NCBI GenBank assembly: GCA_042408595.1
Contig: JBHOQX010000047.1
Location: 1-64,000 of the forward strand
From: JBHOQX01 sp042408595
GTDB taxonomy: Bacteria; Chloroflexota; Chloroflexia; Chloroflexales; Roseiflexaceae
DNA length: 64,000 bases
Direction of reading: 5' to 3'
A program made the translations under genes and the position numbers. Below the pieces are notes generated by a model. It was not told the DNA's origin, made no database searches, and was given only the letters and a program-made list of their open reading frames with translations. This document shows positions 1-7,988 of the stretch, one piece after another; position 1 is the first letter of the stretch, and each line of letters begins with the position of its first letter.

Positions 1-1951
1 CCGGGGCGGCCGCCGCGGGCGCCGGCGCCGGGGCGGGGGCCGCGCTGCCGAGCGTGTAGGCGCCGGCCAGCGCCCCGCCGACGACCACCACCGCAATTGT
101 CACCCACAGCAGCATCAATGTCGCGACGATCGGAATGCCGGTGAATCCCTCGACACAATGAGCGGTGACGACCGCGATCGCCGCGAGGAAGCACACCTCC
201 CAGCGCCACTCGGGCACACGGCGCGCCAGCCGCCAGGCAAGCACGAAGAAACTGATCAGGACGAACAGGTAGCTGATCAGACCGAGCAGCCCCTTGTTCA
301 CCAACTCATCCAGGTACGCCTCGTGCGAGCGATCGGGCGAGGCGCCGCGCGACTCGATGTTGGCGAGCGCCGGCGGGTAGAAGCGGTTGTAGGCGACGAA
401 CATGCTCTCCGGCCCCCAGCCGACGATCAGCCGCAGCGGGTCGCTGGTGATCAGGCCGATCGCGCCACCCGCCTTGTCGTCGCCGAACCAGATCAGCCGG
501 CGCACCAGTCCGGTGCCGCTGTCGGTCTCCAAGAGCGTGCCCATACGGCCGATGTACGGCACGCGGCGCAGTTGTTGAACCGCCGGCGCGTCCGAGATGT
601 TGAACAGCACCAGGAGGCCGCCGAGCGCGACCGCCAGGACGACCTCGGCGACCAGGAGGTTGCGCCAGAGGGCGGCGCGGGGCGTGCCGCCGGCGCGCGC
701 CCGCTGCCAGGCGCGCAGCAGCAGCAGGGTGACAAAGACGAACAGACTCGCGCCCAGGCCGATCCACGGGCCGCGGCTTTGGGTGAAGAAAATAGTGACG
801 AGCAGCAGCCCGGCGATCAGCAGCATCCCCACGCCGTGCATCCGGAGCCACAGCCGCGACGGTGCCTCGCCCAGGCGCGGCAGGACGAAAAAGAGGGCGT
901 AGGCGGCGATCACCAGCACGCTGCCGAGGACCATCCAGACCGGCCACTCCAGGCCGATCCGCCCCGGCTGCGCCCGGGTGGTCGGCGAGGCGACCAGGAA
1001 CGCCAGCCCGACCACCAGCGCGTAGCCGACCGCCAGCAGGCCCGGCACGAGCCCGGCCAGGCCAACGCGCTCCCGGTGGTGTAGGCCGAGCGTCGGCAGG
1101 ATGTACAGCCCGGTGGCGACGACCAGCGCGCCGGGAAAGACCCACCACCAGCCGAGGGTGGCCACGCGTACCACCGCGCCGAATTCGACGGCGGCGAACA
1201 GCAGCAGCAGGCTGCCGGCGATGGCGAGGGCATAGCCCGCGGCCCAGCCGACCTCGGCGGCGGGGCGGGCCGGGGCGTCCGCCGTGCGCGCCTCGTGCAG
1301 CGAGGCGATAACGCGGTAAAGCGCGTACGGCACGATCATAATCAGGTAGGCGGCGACGAAAATCGAGTTGCCCATGGTCGAGGCGACGCGCGAGACGACA
1401 TCGCCCTTCCAGGGCAGCGGGTCGAACTGGAAATGCTGCACCAGGCCGTAGCCGACCGCGCCGAGGCTGCCAAGGATGGTGACGGTGATCAACCGTTCGA
1501 ACTGCGCGCGCCGCCGCACGGTGAGCATGATCAGCACGGCGAGCACAATGTACGAGAGGTTGGTGTAGGCGCCCTGGAGCCGCTGGTAGGAGCCGAAGAA
1601 GCTGACACCCGGTACGACCGAGACGGCCGTGGCGAGCAGAAAGACGAGGGCGTAGACGGCGATCGGCACGGCCATGGGGACGGCGCTGAAGCGCTTCCAG
1701 ATACCGGGGCGCGGCGTATCGCCGGCTGCCGGGGCGGCGCGCGGCGCGCCGAGGCCGTCGATCCAGCGGATGAGCGCCGCTGCCGCCATCACCAGCACGA
1801 TCGAGCGCAGCGTGGTCGCCTTGTCCGGCTCGAAGTGGCGCGCCGACAGCAGGTTGAAGTAGTTGGGAATAAACACCAGGGCGAGCAGCCAGCCGCCCTC
1901 GATGATCCGTTCGCACCAGCGGGCGAGGGTTGTCTCTCGTGGCAAGAACAT
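1..1951 (-). CDS. O-antigen ligase / Wzy-type polymerase family membrane protein (3' end outside window)
   Basis: This is a polytopic inner-membrane protein of the O-antigen ligase/polymerase type, which joins or polymerises lipid-linked glycans on the outer face of the membrane. The frame opens at an ATG at 1951-1949 preceded by an AGGAG ribosome site and runs to the window edge without a stop (about 650 codons). I see many hydrophobic helices. Between two of them, around residues 420-540, lies a large extracytoplasmic loop containing TQSRGPWIG and, later, a WGPESM segment, as is typical of the Wzy_C region. The gene is followed to the left only by the window boundary. Its neighbour on the right, recN, is on the same strand about 100 bp upstream. 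The surface-polysaccharide genes at 14-25 kb are the likely functional partners. The family call rests on topology and loop motifs; substrate is unknown. Confidence 0.8.
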   Translation of the reverse strand, partial: MFLPRETTLARWCERIIEGGWLLALVFIPNYFNLLSARHFEPDKATTLRSIVLVMAAAALIRWIDGLGAPRAAPAAGDTPRPGIWKRFSAVPMAVPIAVYALVFLLATAVSVVPGVSFFGSYQRLQGAYTNLSYIVLAVLIMLTVRRRAQFERLITVTILGSLGAVGYGLVQHFQFDPLPWKGDVVSRVASTMGNSIFVAAYLIMIVPYALYRVIASLHEARTADAPARPAAEVGWAAGYALAIAGSLLLLFAAVEFGAVVRVATLGWWWVFPGALVVATGLYILPTLGLHHRERVGLAGLVPGLLAVGYALVVGLAFLVASPTTRAQPGRIGLEWPVWMVLGSVLVIAAYALFFVLPRLGEAPSRLWLRMHGVGMLLIAGLLLVTIFFTQSRGPWIGLGASLFVFVTLLLLRAWQRARAGGTPRAALWRNLLVAEVVLAVALGGLLVLFNISDAPAVQQLRRVPYIGRMGTLLETDSGTGLVRRLIWFGDDKAGGAIGLITSDPLRLIVGWGPESMFVAYNRFYPPALANIESRGASPDRSHEAYLDELVNKGLLGLISYLFVLISFFVLAWRLARRVPEWRWEVCFLAAIAVVTAHCVEGFTGIPIVATLMLLWVTIAVVVVGGALAGAYTLGSAAPAPAPAPAAAAP

Positions 1952-2057
1952 CGGTCTCCTATTGCGCCGTGCATCGTCCGCCGCGCGCAGCATCGTGCTA
2001 GGCACGCACGGCGAGCGCTGCTCGATTGTCGTGCCGGGCCTTCATGCCCCCATGCCC

Positions 2058-3920
2058 CTACGATGCCAGCACCGGCTCGTGGCGGGCGCGGCGGGCGCGC
2101 TCCTTGTGGGCGCGGGCTCGTTCCAGCATCTCTTCGGCGCTGCGCCGGCTGTGCTCGCTCACGGGGGTGCCGTCGAGCATCGCGGCCAGCTCTTCCACCC
2201 GCTCGGCCGCGCCGAGCCGCGTGACCGTAGTGCGCGTCCGGTTGTCGTCGAAGCGCTTGGCGATGGCGTAGTGCGCGTCGCCGAAGGCGGCCACCTGCGG
2301 CAGGTGGGTGATGCAGATCACCTGGTGGCGCATGCTGATGCCCCACAGCTTCTCGCCGACCACCTGGCCGGCCCGCCCGCCGACGCCGACATCCACCTCG
2401 TCGAACACCAGGGTCGGCACGTCGTCCACCCGCGACAGGATGTATTTGAGCGCGAGCAGCAGGCGCGCGCTTTCGCCGCCGGAGGCGATCCGCGCCAGCG
2501 GTTTGAGCGGCTCCCCAGGGTTCGGCGAGAGCAGGAATTCCACTTTGTCGATGCCGGTCCTGTCGAACGCCACGTGGCGAGCGCGAAGGGCACGAAGCGG
2601 GGGGGGCGCGGGGCCTGCATCTCCCTTGGCCTCTCGGCCCCCCCCCTGCTGGGTCTCCATGTCGGGGCGCGCGTCCAGCGGCACGCCCTCCGGGTCTTCA
2701 GCCTGCTCGATGCTGACGCTGAAGCGTACGTTGGGCATCGCCAGGTCGCGCATCGCGTCCTCGACGGCCGCGGCGAGCTCGTCGCCGACCCGGCGGCGTT
2801 CGCGCGAGAGGCGCCCGGCGATCGCGCCGAGGTCGCGTTTGAGGCGCTCCTCCTGGGCTTCGAGTTCCGCCATGTGCTCGTCGCTGTGGGTCAGCCGCTC
2901 GATCTCGGCCTCGGCGGCGGCGGCGCGGGCCAGGATGTCCGCGATGCTGCCGCGGTATTTGCGCTGGAGGTCGCGGATGAGCGCGAGGCGCTCTTCGATC
3001 GCATCGAGGCGCGCCGGGTCGAACTCCAGACTGTCCCGGTAGACACGCAGGCTCGCCGCCAGGTCCTCCAGGCCGTAGAGCAGCTCGGCGGCGTGCCCGG
3101 CGTGTTGGACGGCGGACGGGTCGATCTTCGCCAGCTCGGCCAGGGCGCCCGCCACCCGCCCCATGGCCTCGACCACCGGCGTGGGCGGGCGGCGAGCGCT
3201 CTCGTCGCCAGCGTAGAGCAGCGCGTAGGCGGTGGCGACCAGCTCGGTGATTCGGGCGCCGTTCTGCACGAGCGCTCGCTCCTGGAGCAGTTCCTCTTCT
3301 TCGCCGGGGCGCAGCCGGGCCGCGGCGACATCCTCCAGTAGCAGGCGCAGTTCGTCGATCCGCTCGTGGCGGCGGGCGGCGGCGGCCCGCAGATCCGCCA
3401 GTTCCTGGCGTACCTGGCGCAGTTCGGCGACCTTCGCGGCCACCTGCTCGCGCAGCGGCAGCAGGCCGCCGTAGCGGTCGAGCATGTCGAGGTGGGTACG
3501 GACATTGAAGAGCGCCAGACCCTCGTGCTGGCCGTGGATATCGACCAGCCTCGCGCCGACATCGCGCAACACGGCGGCGCTGACGGCTCGGCCGTTGATC
3601 CGGGCGACGCTGCGGCCGGGCGCAAGCTCGCGGGAGAGGATGATCGTATCGTCCTCGTCGTCGCGCAGGCCGTAGTCGTCGAGGATCGGCAGCACACCCG
3701 GGCAATCCGCGGCGCTGAAGACGCCCTCGACGCGGGCGCGCTCGGCGCCGGCGCGGATAAACGATGGATCGGTGCGGTCGCCGCGGAGCGTGCCGAGCGC
3801 GTCGATGATGATCGACTTGCCGGCCCCGGTCTCGCCGGTCAGAACGTTAAAGCCGTCGCTGAGGTGCAGGCTCAGCCGGTCGATAATCGCAAAATCGCTG
3901 ATATTCAGCTCGAGCAGCAT
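2058..3920 (-). CDS. recN: DNA repair protein RecN
   Basis: This is an SMC-like ATPase acting in double-strand-break repair and end gathering. The N-terminus has the ABC/SMC Walker A GETGAGKSIIIDAL (about residues 30-43) and VDIHGQHE. A long coiled coil fills residues about 150-390. The C-terminal half has the signature IASGGESAR and Walker B TLVFDEVDVGVGG followed by CITHLPQVA. At 620 residues it is longer than the usual 550-570. The excess is a Gly/Pro/Arg-rich stretch of about 40 residues just before the signature motif (roughly 2575-2670), encoded by DNA with a C9 and a G8 run, and it looks like repeat DNA inserted in frame. The gene is transcribed with parAB and the flavin reductase on the minus strand but is separated from the latter by a repeat-filled gap. 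Confidence 0.95.
   Translation of the reverse strand: MLLELNISDFAIIDRLSLHLSDGFNVLTGETGAGKSIIIDALGTLRGDRTDPSFIRAGAERARVEGVFSAADCPGVLPILDDYGLRDDEDDTIILSRELAPGRSVARINGRAVSAAVLRDVGARLVDIHGQHEGLALFNVRTHLDMLDRYGGLLPLREQVAAKVAELRQVRQELADLRAAAARRHERIDELRLLLEDVAAARLRPGEEEELLQERALVQNGARITELVATAYALLYAGDESARRPPTPVVEAMGRVAGALAELAKIDPSAVQHAGHAAELLYGLEDLAASLRVYRDSLEFDPARLDAIEERLALIRDLQRKYRGSIADILARAAAAEAEIERLTHSDEHMAELEAQEERLKRDLGAIAGRLSRERRRVGDELAAAVEDAMRDLAMPNVRFSVSIEQAEDPEGVPLDARPDMETQQGGGREAKGDAGPAPPPLRALRARHVAFDRTGIDKVEFLLSPNPGEPLKPLARIASGGESARLLLALKYILSRVDDVPTLVFDEVDVGVGGRAGQVVGEKLWGISMRHQVICITHLPQVAAFGDAHYAIAKRFDDNRTRTTVTRLGAAERVEELAAMLDGTPVSEHSRRSAEEMLERARAHKERARRARHEPVLAS
2575..2670. repeat. Repeat-like in-frame insertion in recN with C9 and G8 homopolymers
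   Basis: Within recN this stretch carries eight consecutive G (about 2599-2606) and nine consecutive C (2638-2646). It encodes low-complexity Gly, Pro and Arg residues that RecN proteins normally lack at this point, just upstream of the conserved NPGEPLKPLARIASGGE block. Flanking recN sequence is normal on both sides and the frame is kept. The character of the DNA matches the intergenic repeats of this window. Homopolymers of this length are prone to slippage and to sequencing error. Confidence 0.6.
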
Positions 3921-3977
3921 GCGCCCAGATACTCTCGGTTAACCCTCTCGCTTCTGTCGCATTGCATTGTACCATGC

Positions 3978-4005
3978 GATGAATGACGAATGGCGAGTGA
4001 TGAGG
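3978..4005. repeat. Degenerate heptamer tandem array
   Basis: Four adjacent 7-mers read GATGAAT, GACGAAT, GGCGAGT and GATGAGG, lying in the recN-flavin reductase gap. The array runs directly into the left inverted repeat at 3993. It is one of several period-7 arrays in the window (others at 32656, 51343 and 57911). Confidence 0.7.
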
Positions 4006-4040
4006 CCAGGGGCTGGGGGCTGCTGCCTTGCGTCCTCACC
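3993..4040 (+). repeat. Left 48-bp inverted repeat flanking the flavin reductase gene
   Basis: These 48 bp match the reverse complement of 4797-4844 at 42 of 48 positions by eye. Both copies contain TGATGAGGCCAG and GCGTCCTCACC. They bracket the flavin reductase gene together with inward octamer arrays. Confidence 0.75.
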
Positions 4041-4050
4041 GCTCCCCCAG

Positions 4051-4082
4051 CACCCTGTCACCCTGTCACCGTGCCACCCCCT
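4051..4082. repeat. Octamer array CACCCTGT-type, left side
   Basis: The units CACCCTGT, CACCCTGT, CACCGTGC and CACCCCCT follow with period 8 and reach the stop codon of the flavin reductase. The right-hand counterpart at 4772-4803 is the same type in inverse orientation. Confidence 0.75.
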
Positions 4083-4729
4083 CACCCCGGCCACTCCACC
4101 TCGCCGGTCTCGCGGTTATAGCGGCCGCGCGGCATGCTGAAGGTTTCGCGGACGTAGCAGTAGTCGGCGCCGGCGAGCCGTCCGATCGGGCGCAGGCCGC
4201 GTAGATCGATCCGGTGGCGCGCGTCCATGAGGCCGTCGCGCAGGTGGATGCGGGCGACCGTGCCGATGACCAGCGTGGCGCTGCCAGGGCCGTCGCCGAC
4301 CGGCACGCTGCTGAAGAGGCGGCACTCGAAGCTGGCGGGGGACTCGGCCACGCGCGACGGGCGCACCAGCGCGCTGCGGGCGGGCGTCAGCCCAGCGACG
4401 GCGAATTCGTCCACATCCGGCGGATAGTCCACGGCGGTGCGGTTCATGGCGTCGGCCAACTCCTCGCTGACGATATTGACGACGAACTCGCCGGTCGCCA
4501 GGATGTTGCGCAGGGTATCCTTGCGGCGGTCCGGGCTGGCGGTGTAGGTGATCGCGACGCTGAGAGCGGGCGGGTTGGAGCCGATGGCGTTGAAGAAGCT
4601 GAACGGCGCCAGGTTCGCCCGGCCCTCGGCGTCCACAGTGGAGACCCAGGCGATCGGGCGGGGCACGACGCAGCCGATCAGGATTTTGTAGGTATCGGCC
4701 TGGCCAAGGGCGGCGGGGTCGAGCTCCAT
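4082..4729 (-). CDS. Flavin reductase-like FMN-binding protein
   Basis: This encodes a 215-residue protein of the flavin-reductase-like (split-barrel FMN-binding) family. Such enzymes use NAD(P)H to reduce flavins, often for a partner monooxygenase. Family features seen are the N-terminal CVVPRPIAWVSTVD block, the NLAPFSFFNAIGSNPP FMN-binding segment (about residues 35-50), RKDTLRNI and TGEFVVNIVSEE. I chose the ATG at 4729, preceded by AAGGAAG, because the frame upstream is repeat DNA. The gene is isolated: 48-bp inverted repeats and octamer arrays flank it on both sides, separating recN from parB. No monooxygenase partner is adjacent, so its role is open. Confidence 0.87.
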   Translation of the reverse strand: MELDPAALGQADTYKILIGCVVPRPIAWVSTVDAEGRANLAPFSFFNAIGSNPPALSVAITYTASPDRRKDTLRNILATGEFVVNIVSEELADAMNRTAVDYPPDVDEFAVAGLTPARSALVRPSRVAESPASFECRLFSSVPVGDGPGSATLVIGTVARIHLRDGLMDARHRIDLRGLRPIGRLAGADYCYVRETFSMPRGRYNRETGEVEWPG

Positions 4730-4771
4730 ATGCGCTTCCTTTCGGTCGTGCCGGGGGCGGAAAGATGACCG

Positions 4772-4803
4772 GGTGACACGGTGACGGAGGGTGGAGGGTG
4801 AGG
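4772..4803. repeat. Octamer array GGTGACAC-type, right side
   Basis: Period-8 units GGTGACAC, GGTGACGG, AGGGTGGA and GGGTGAGG lie upstream of the flavin reductase start. They are the inverse counterpart of the array at 4051-4082. Confidence 0.7.
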
Positions 4804-4844
4804 ACGCGAGCCAGCAGCCTCCCGCCTCTGGCCTCATCAATCGC
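4797..4844 (-). repeat. Right 48-bp inverted repeat flanking the flavin reductase gene
   Basis: This is the inverted partner of 3993-4040. It lies between the flavin reductase gene and the 3' end of parB, so the bracketed unit spans about 852 bp. Confidence 0.75.
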
Positions 4845-4858
4845 CCTTCAATACGCCA

Positions 4859-5785
4859 TCAGGCGAGTCGCTCGAGGAACTCCTGCAATTGCTCGTCGTC
4901 GTAGAAGGTGATCGTCAGCCGCAACTCGCGCTCGGTGCGGGCCAGGGCCACCGGCGTGCCGAGGGTGCGCTCCAGCTCGCGGGCGAGCTCCTGGTCGTCG
5001 GCGGAGAGGCCGGCGGCGGGGCGGGGCCGGGGCGCGGGGCGCGGGGCCGGCTGGCCGGCGGGCGCAGCCGGGGCGGCCGGGCGACCACGGATGGCGGCCA
5101 GCGCCCCAGCGACATCGCCGCCCATGGCCGCCGCCAGCTCGCCGAGGCGCTCGGCTTCGCGGACGTTCAGCCCGTGTTCGAGCACCGCCTGGAGCGCGGC
5201 GAGCTGCTGGTCGGGCGCGTCGAGCCGGAGCAGCGCGCGGCCGTGGCCGGCGGAGATCGCGCCGTTCTGGATGGCTTCCTGCGCCGGCGGGGGGAGCTTC
5301 AACAGCCGGCGGGTGTTGGTGATGGTGACGCGATTGTTCCGGCCGACGCGCCGGGCGATCTCGTCGTCGCTGAGGTTGAAGTCGTCCTTGAGCGACTGGT
5401 AGGCCTGAGCTTCCTCGATCGGGCTGAGGTCGGCGCGCTGCACATTTTCGATGATCGCCAGCTCCAGCAGTTGCTGGGGGGTGGCTTCGCGGACGACCAC
5501 GGGCACCGTCTCGCGCCCGGCGCGCCGGGCGGCGAGCCAGCGGCGTTCGCCGGCGATCAGCAGGTAGCCGCCGTCGTCGCGCTCGCTGACGATCAGCGGC
5601 TGGATGACGCCGTGCTCGCGGATGGACGCGGCCAGCTCGTCGAGCGCCCCGTCGTCGAAGCGGGTGCGCGGCTGGCGCGGGTTGCGCTGGATGGCATCGA
5701 TCGGCACCTCGCGCACGCCGCCACGGGCGTTGTCGCGCAGCAGCGCGCCGAAGCCGCTGCCGAGGCCGCCCTTACGCTGGCTCAT
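4859..5785 (-). CDS. parB: Chromosome-partitioning protein ParB
   Basis: ParB binds parS, spreads along DNA using CTP, and is moved by ParA to segregate the origin region. The order of motifs is typical: VPIDAIQRNPRQPRTRFD near the N-terminus; LIAGERRWLAARRAG (the CTP-binding GERR motif, about residues 75-90); ELAIIENVQRADLSPIEEA; and a helix-turn-helix DDEIARRVGRNNRVTITNTRRLL. A Pro/Ala linker follows, then a C-terminal dimerisation helix. It is 308 residues long. The ATG at 5785 overlaps the parA stop by four bases (ATGA), so the two are translationally coupled. The usual genomic position of parAB near the origin agrees with the DnaA-box cluster 2 kb away. Confidence 0.95.
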   Translation of the reverse strand: MSQRKGGLGSGFGALLRDNARGGVREVPIDAIQRNPRQPRTRFDDGALDELAASIREHGVIQPLIVSERDDGGYLLIAGERRWLAARRAGRETVPVVVREATPQQLLELAIIENVQRADLSPIEEAQAYQSLKDDFNLSDDEIARRVGRNNRVTITNTRRLLKLPPPAQEAIQNGAISAGHGRALLRLDAPDQQLAALQAVLEHGLNVREAERLGELAAAMGGDVAGALAAIRGRPAAPAAPAGQPAPRPAPRPRPAAGLSADDQELARELERTLGTPVALARTERELRLTITFYDDEQLQEFLERLA

Positions 5786-6651
5786 GCCACCCTCCTCACC
5801 ACCCGGCGGATGACATCCTCGGCCAGCGCGGCGTAGGCCAGCGCGGCGCGGCTGTGCGGGTCGTACTCGGCGATCAGTTTGCCGTAGCTGGGGGCCTCGC
5901 TCACCCTGACGCTGCGCGGGATAAGGGTGTTGAAGATGCGCTGCGGGAAGTAGCGGCGCACTTCTTCGACCACCTGCTGCGCCAGGTTGGTCCGGCCGTC
6001 GTACATCGTCATCACCACGCCGGTGATCGTCAGGACCGGGTTGAGTCGGTCGCGCACCAGATCGATCGTCCCCTTGAGCTGGGCCAGCCCTTCGAGCGCC
6101 AGGTACTCGCACTGGAGCGGGATGAGGACGCCCCGGGCGGCGCAGAGCGCGTTGAGCGTCAGCAGGCCGAGCGAGGGCGGGCAGTCGATCACGATCCAGT
6201 CATAGCCGCCGGCGTCGCGCAGCGCCTCGGCGAGCCGCCATTCGCGCCGCTCCAGGTCGGTCAGTTCGATCATCGCGCCGGCCAGGTCGTCGTTCGCCGG
6301 CATCAGGTCGTAGCCCGCCCGCCCGGTGGGGCGGATGGCGGCCGAGGGCCCGGCCAGGCCCATGAGCGCGTCGTAGGTGGTGTGGCGCAGGTCGCGCTTG
6401 GCGACGCCCAGGCTGGTGGTGGCGTTCCCCTGCGGATCGCAGTCCACCAGGAGCACACGGGCGTCGCGGCGGGCGAGCTCGCCTGCCAGGTTGACGGCGG
6501 TGGTCGTTTTGCCGACGCCGCCCTTCTGGTTGGCGACGGCGAGGATGAACGGGCGGGTCGGTTCGGGTTTCACGTGAAACAGTTGGGTGATCGCACCGGC
6601 GCAGCGGGCGTCCGCACGACAGGCCCCGGCACGCCGCCGCGCCCGCTGCAT
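5782..6651 (-). CDS. parA: Chromosome-partitioning ATPase ParA (Soj)
   Basis: This is a deviant-Walker-A ATPase that binds DNA non-specifically and drives ParB-parS complexes apart. Visible motifs are AVANQKGGVGKTTTAVNLA (signature lysine KGGVGKT), VLLVDCDPQGNAT, and YDWIVIDCPPSLGLLTLNAL. The start is uncertain. A TTG at 6666, the ATG at 6651 chosen here, and a GTG at 6573 inside the parS palindrome are all in frame, and none has a strong ribosome site. Most ParA proteins begin only a few residues before the Walker A, which would favour the GTG. A -10 TACAAT on the minus strand at 6723-6718 fits a promoter for parAB. Confidence 0.93.
   Translation of the reverse strand: MQRARRRAGACRADARCAGAITQLFHVKPEPTRPFILAVANQKGGVGKTTTAVNLAGELARRDARVLLVDCDPQGNATTSLGVAKRDLRHTTYDALMGLAGPSAAIRPTGRAGYDLMPANDDLAGAMIELTDLERREWRLAEALRDAGGYDWIVIDCPPSLGLLTLNALCAARGVLIPLQCEYLALEGLAQLKGTIDLVRDRLNPVLTITGVVMTMYDGRTNLAQQVVEEVRRYFPQRIFNTLIPRSVRVSEAPSYGKLIAEYDPHSRAALAYAALAEDVIRRVVRRVA
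6566..6581. promoter_or_regulatory. parS: parS centromere site
   Basis: The site contains GTTTCACGTGAAAC with a following A, matching 15 of 16 positions of the bacterial parS consensus TGTTTCACGTGAAACA; only the first base differs. It lies inside the 5' end of parA, encoding its F-H-V-K residues. ParB bound here could both nucleate partition complexes and affect parAB expression. Confidence 0.9.
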
Positions 6652-7066
6652 CGCCGTGGTCAACAATCCGCCGCGGCGCGCGGTGTTTCATGAGCTCCAC
6701 CGCCGGCCACAGGCGGCATTGTAGCATGGGGCGCGGGTTCATGCCAGTTGGCGCGGGCCACCCGTGGGGCACGCCCCAGGAATAGATCCTCCCTGGTTTT
6801 TGCATGAGCGCCCGCGTTCTGAGACTGGCACACTCGCCCGGCCCGTCATCGGGCGGGCTCCTGCGCCGGCCGGCTGGGTGAGTCGCGCCCGGGCCGTCAG
6901 GCTCCAGGCGTCGGAGCGCGTCCACGGCGTCGATTTCCTCGCAGATTTGCTTGACGCGCCCATCGCGGGCGTGGTACTATGGACAGTGCTTATCCGGGCT
7001 TCGCCTTGCCACTAGCCGGCAACGCACACGGCACGACCGGCGCGTCGCCCAACGAAAGGTCGTCCG
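6652..7066. other. Gene-free region between parA and the bifunctional nuclease gene
   Basis: This 415-bp divergent spacer holds the likely parAB promoter (minus strand, -10 TACAAT at 6723-6718 with a weak CTGGCA -35) and the promoter of the DUF151 gene at 6951-6980. Several short GC-rich palindromes occur between them. I see no RNA gene or conserved small protein. Confidence 0.5.
6951..6980 (+). promoter_or_regulatory. Sigma-70-type promoter for the DUF151 gene
   Basis: TTGACG (6951-6956) and TACTAT (6975-6980) are separated by 18 bp, about 90 bp before the ATG of the next gene. Confidence 0.6.
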
Positions 7067-7624
7067 ATGATACGCGTAACCGTTGACAGCATCCGCGTCA
7101 GCCTGCTCACGCAGCACCGCGTCGTCGTACTGCGCGAGGTCGATAGCCGGCGCTATCTGCCGATCTTCATCGGCCCATTCGAGGCCGACGCTATCGCCGT
7201 GGCCCTCCAGGGGCTGGAGCCGCAGCGCCCGATGACGCACGATCTGCTCCGCTCGGTCTTCGGCGAGTTGGGTGCCACGATCAACTACATCCTGGTGAAC
7301 GATATCCGCGACAGTACCTTCTACGCGCGGATCGTCGCCAGCCAGGGCAGCCGCACGATCGAAATCGACTCGCGCCCGAGCGATGCGCTCGCCCTGGCGG
7401 TGCGCACCGACGTGCCGATCTATGTCGAGCCGCACGTCTTCGAGCAGGCCGGCACGCTCATGGACGACGAGGACGACGAGGCAGAAGGCGGACCAGAGCG
7501 CGAAGCCCCCGCCGCTTCTGAGGAGAGTGGGCCGGATGTGAGCGATGAGGGCCTGTCGATCTTCCGCGATTTCATCAACACCCTCGACCTCGACGACGAG
7601 GAAGGCCGCAAAGAGAAGCAGTAA
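7067..7624 (+). CDS. Bifunctional nuclease family protein (DUF151)
   Basis: This 185-residue protein belongs to the DUF151/bifunctional nuclease (BFN) family; plant members have been reported to have DNase and RNase activity. The DUF151 core covers about residues 1-130: VVVLREVDSRRYLPIFIGPFEA, ARIVASQGSRTIEIDSRPSDALALAVR and PIYVEPHVFEQAG. A C-terminal acidic tail of about 55 residues (DDEDDEAEGG onward) follows, with a short helix IFRDFINTLDL at the end that resembles a UVR-type tail. A good promoter lies upstream and a rho-independent terminator directly downstream, so it is monocistronic. It sits between parAB and the candidate origin. Confidence 0.88.
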   Translation: MIRVTVDSIRVSLLTQHRVVVLREVDSRRYLPIFIGPFEADAIAVALQGLEPQRPMTHDLLRSVFGELGATINYILVNDIRDSTFYARIVASQGSRTIEIDSRPSDALALAVRTDVPIYVEPHVFEQAGTLMDDEDDEAEGGPEREAPAASEESGPDVSDEGLSIFRDFINTLDLDDEEGRKEKQ

Positions 7625-7629
7625 CGCAC

Positions 7630-7665
7630 GCCCCCGGGGCCACGGCCTCGGGGGCATTTTTGTGC
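7630..7665 (+). terminator. Rho-independent terminator after the DUF151 gene
   Basis: A GC hairpin (GCCCCCGGGG, loop ccacgg, CCTCGGGGGC) is followed by ATTTTTG, five bases after the stop codon. Confidence 0.85.
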
Positions 7666-7708
7666 CCGCTTCCGTCCACCGCGCCGCTCACCGGCCGCCG
7701 GGCGGCCC

Positions 7709-7980
7709 CCCCAACCTGTCCACCGGTTTGTGGATAACTGCACTGCTTTTGTGGATAACGTCGTACGATTGTGGATAAGTCGAAGGATTGTCCGTGGATT
7801 CGCTGTGCAGTCATGTCGGGCTGCGCGCACGCCAGGCGCCCGGTTGGGGAAAGTGTGAGCGACCAGCCCCATGTTATCCTCTCCGCTTTTGTGCCTCTGC
7901 GCCCGGCATATTCGCCCTTTTCCACTAATGCACACCCCCTGCTAAGACCACGGTGTTCTTCTTCCTTTTTTCTCTATGAC
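7709..7980. other. oriC: Candidate replication origin (oriC) with phased DnaA boxes
   Basis: Three perfect copies of the DnaA box, TGTGGATAA (reverse of TTATCCACA), occur at 7729-7737, 7750-7758 and 7770-7778, spaced 21 and 20 bp and therefore on the same helical face. Weaker matches lie beside them (CCGTGGATT near 7793, TTTTCCACT near 7918, TTATCCTCT near 7873). The stretch about 7865-7980 is much richer in A and T than its surroundings and could be the unwinding element. No gene occupies the region, and parAB/parS lies 1-2 kb away, the usual arrangement near a bacterial origin. dnaA is not in the window, so this rests on sequence pattern and context. Confidence 0.7.
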
Positions 7981-7988
7981 AGGGGAGA

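Noticed and set aside
158..1084. Open frame of 308 codons on the plus strand
   Set aside because: It is the antisense shadow of the O-antigen ligase gene, with Gln/Arg/Asp-rich nonsense composition.
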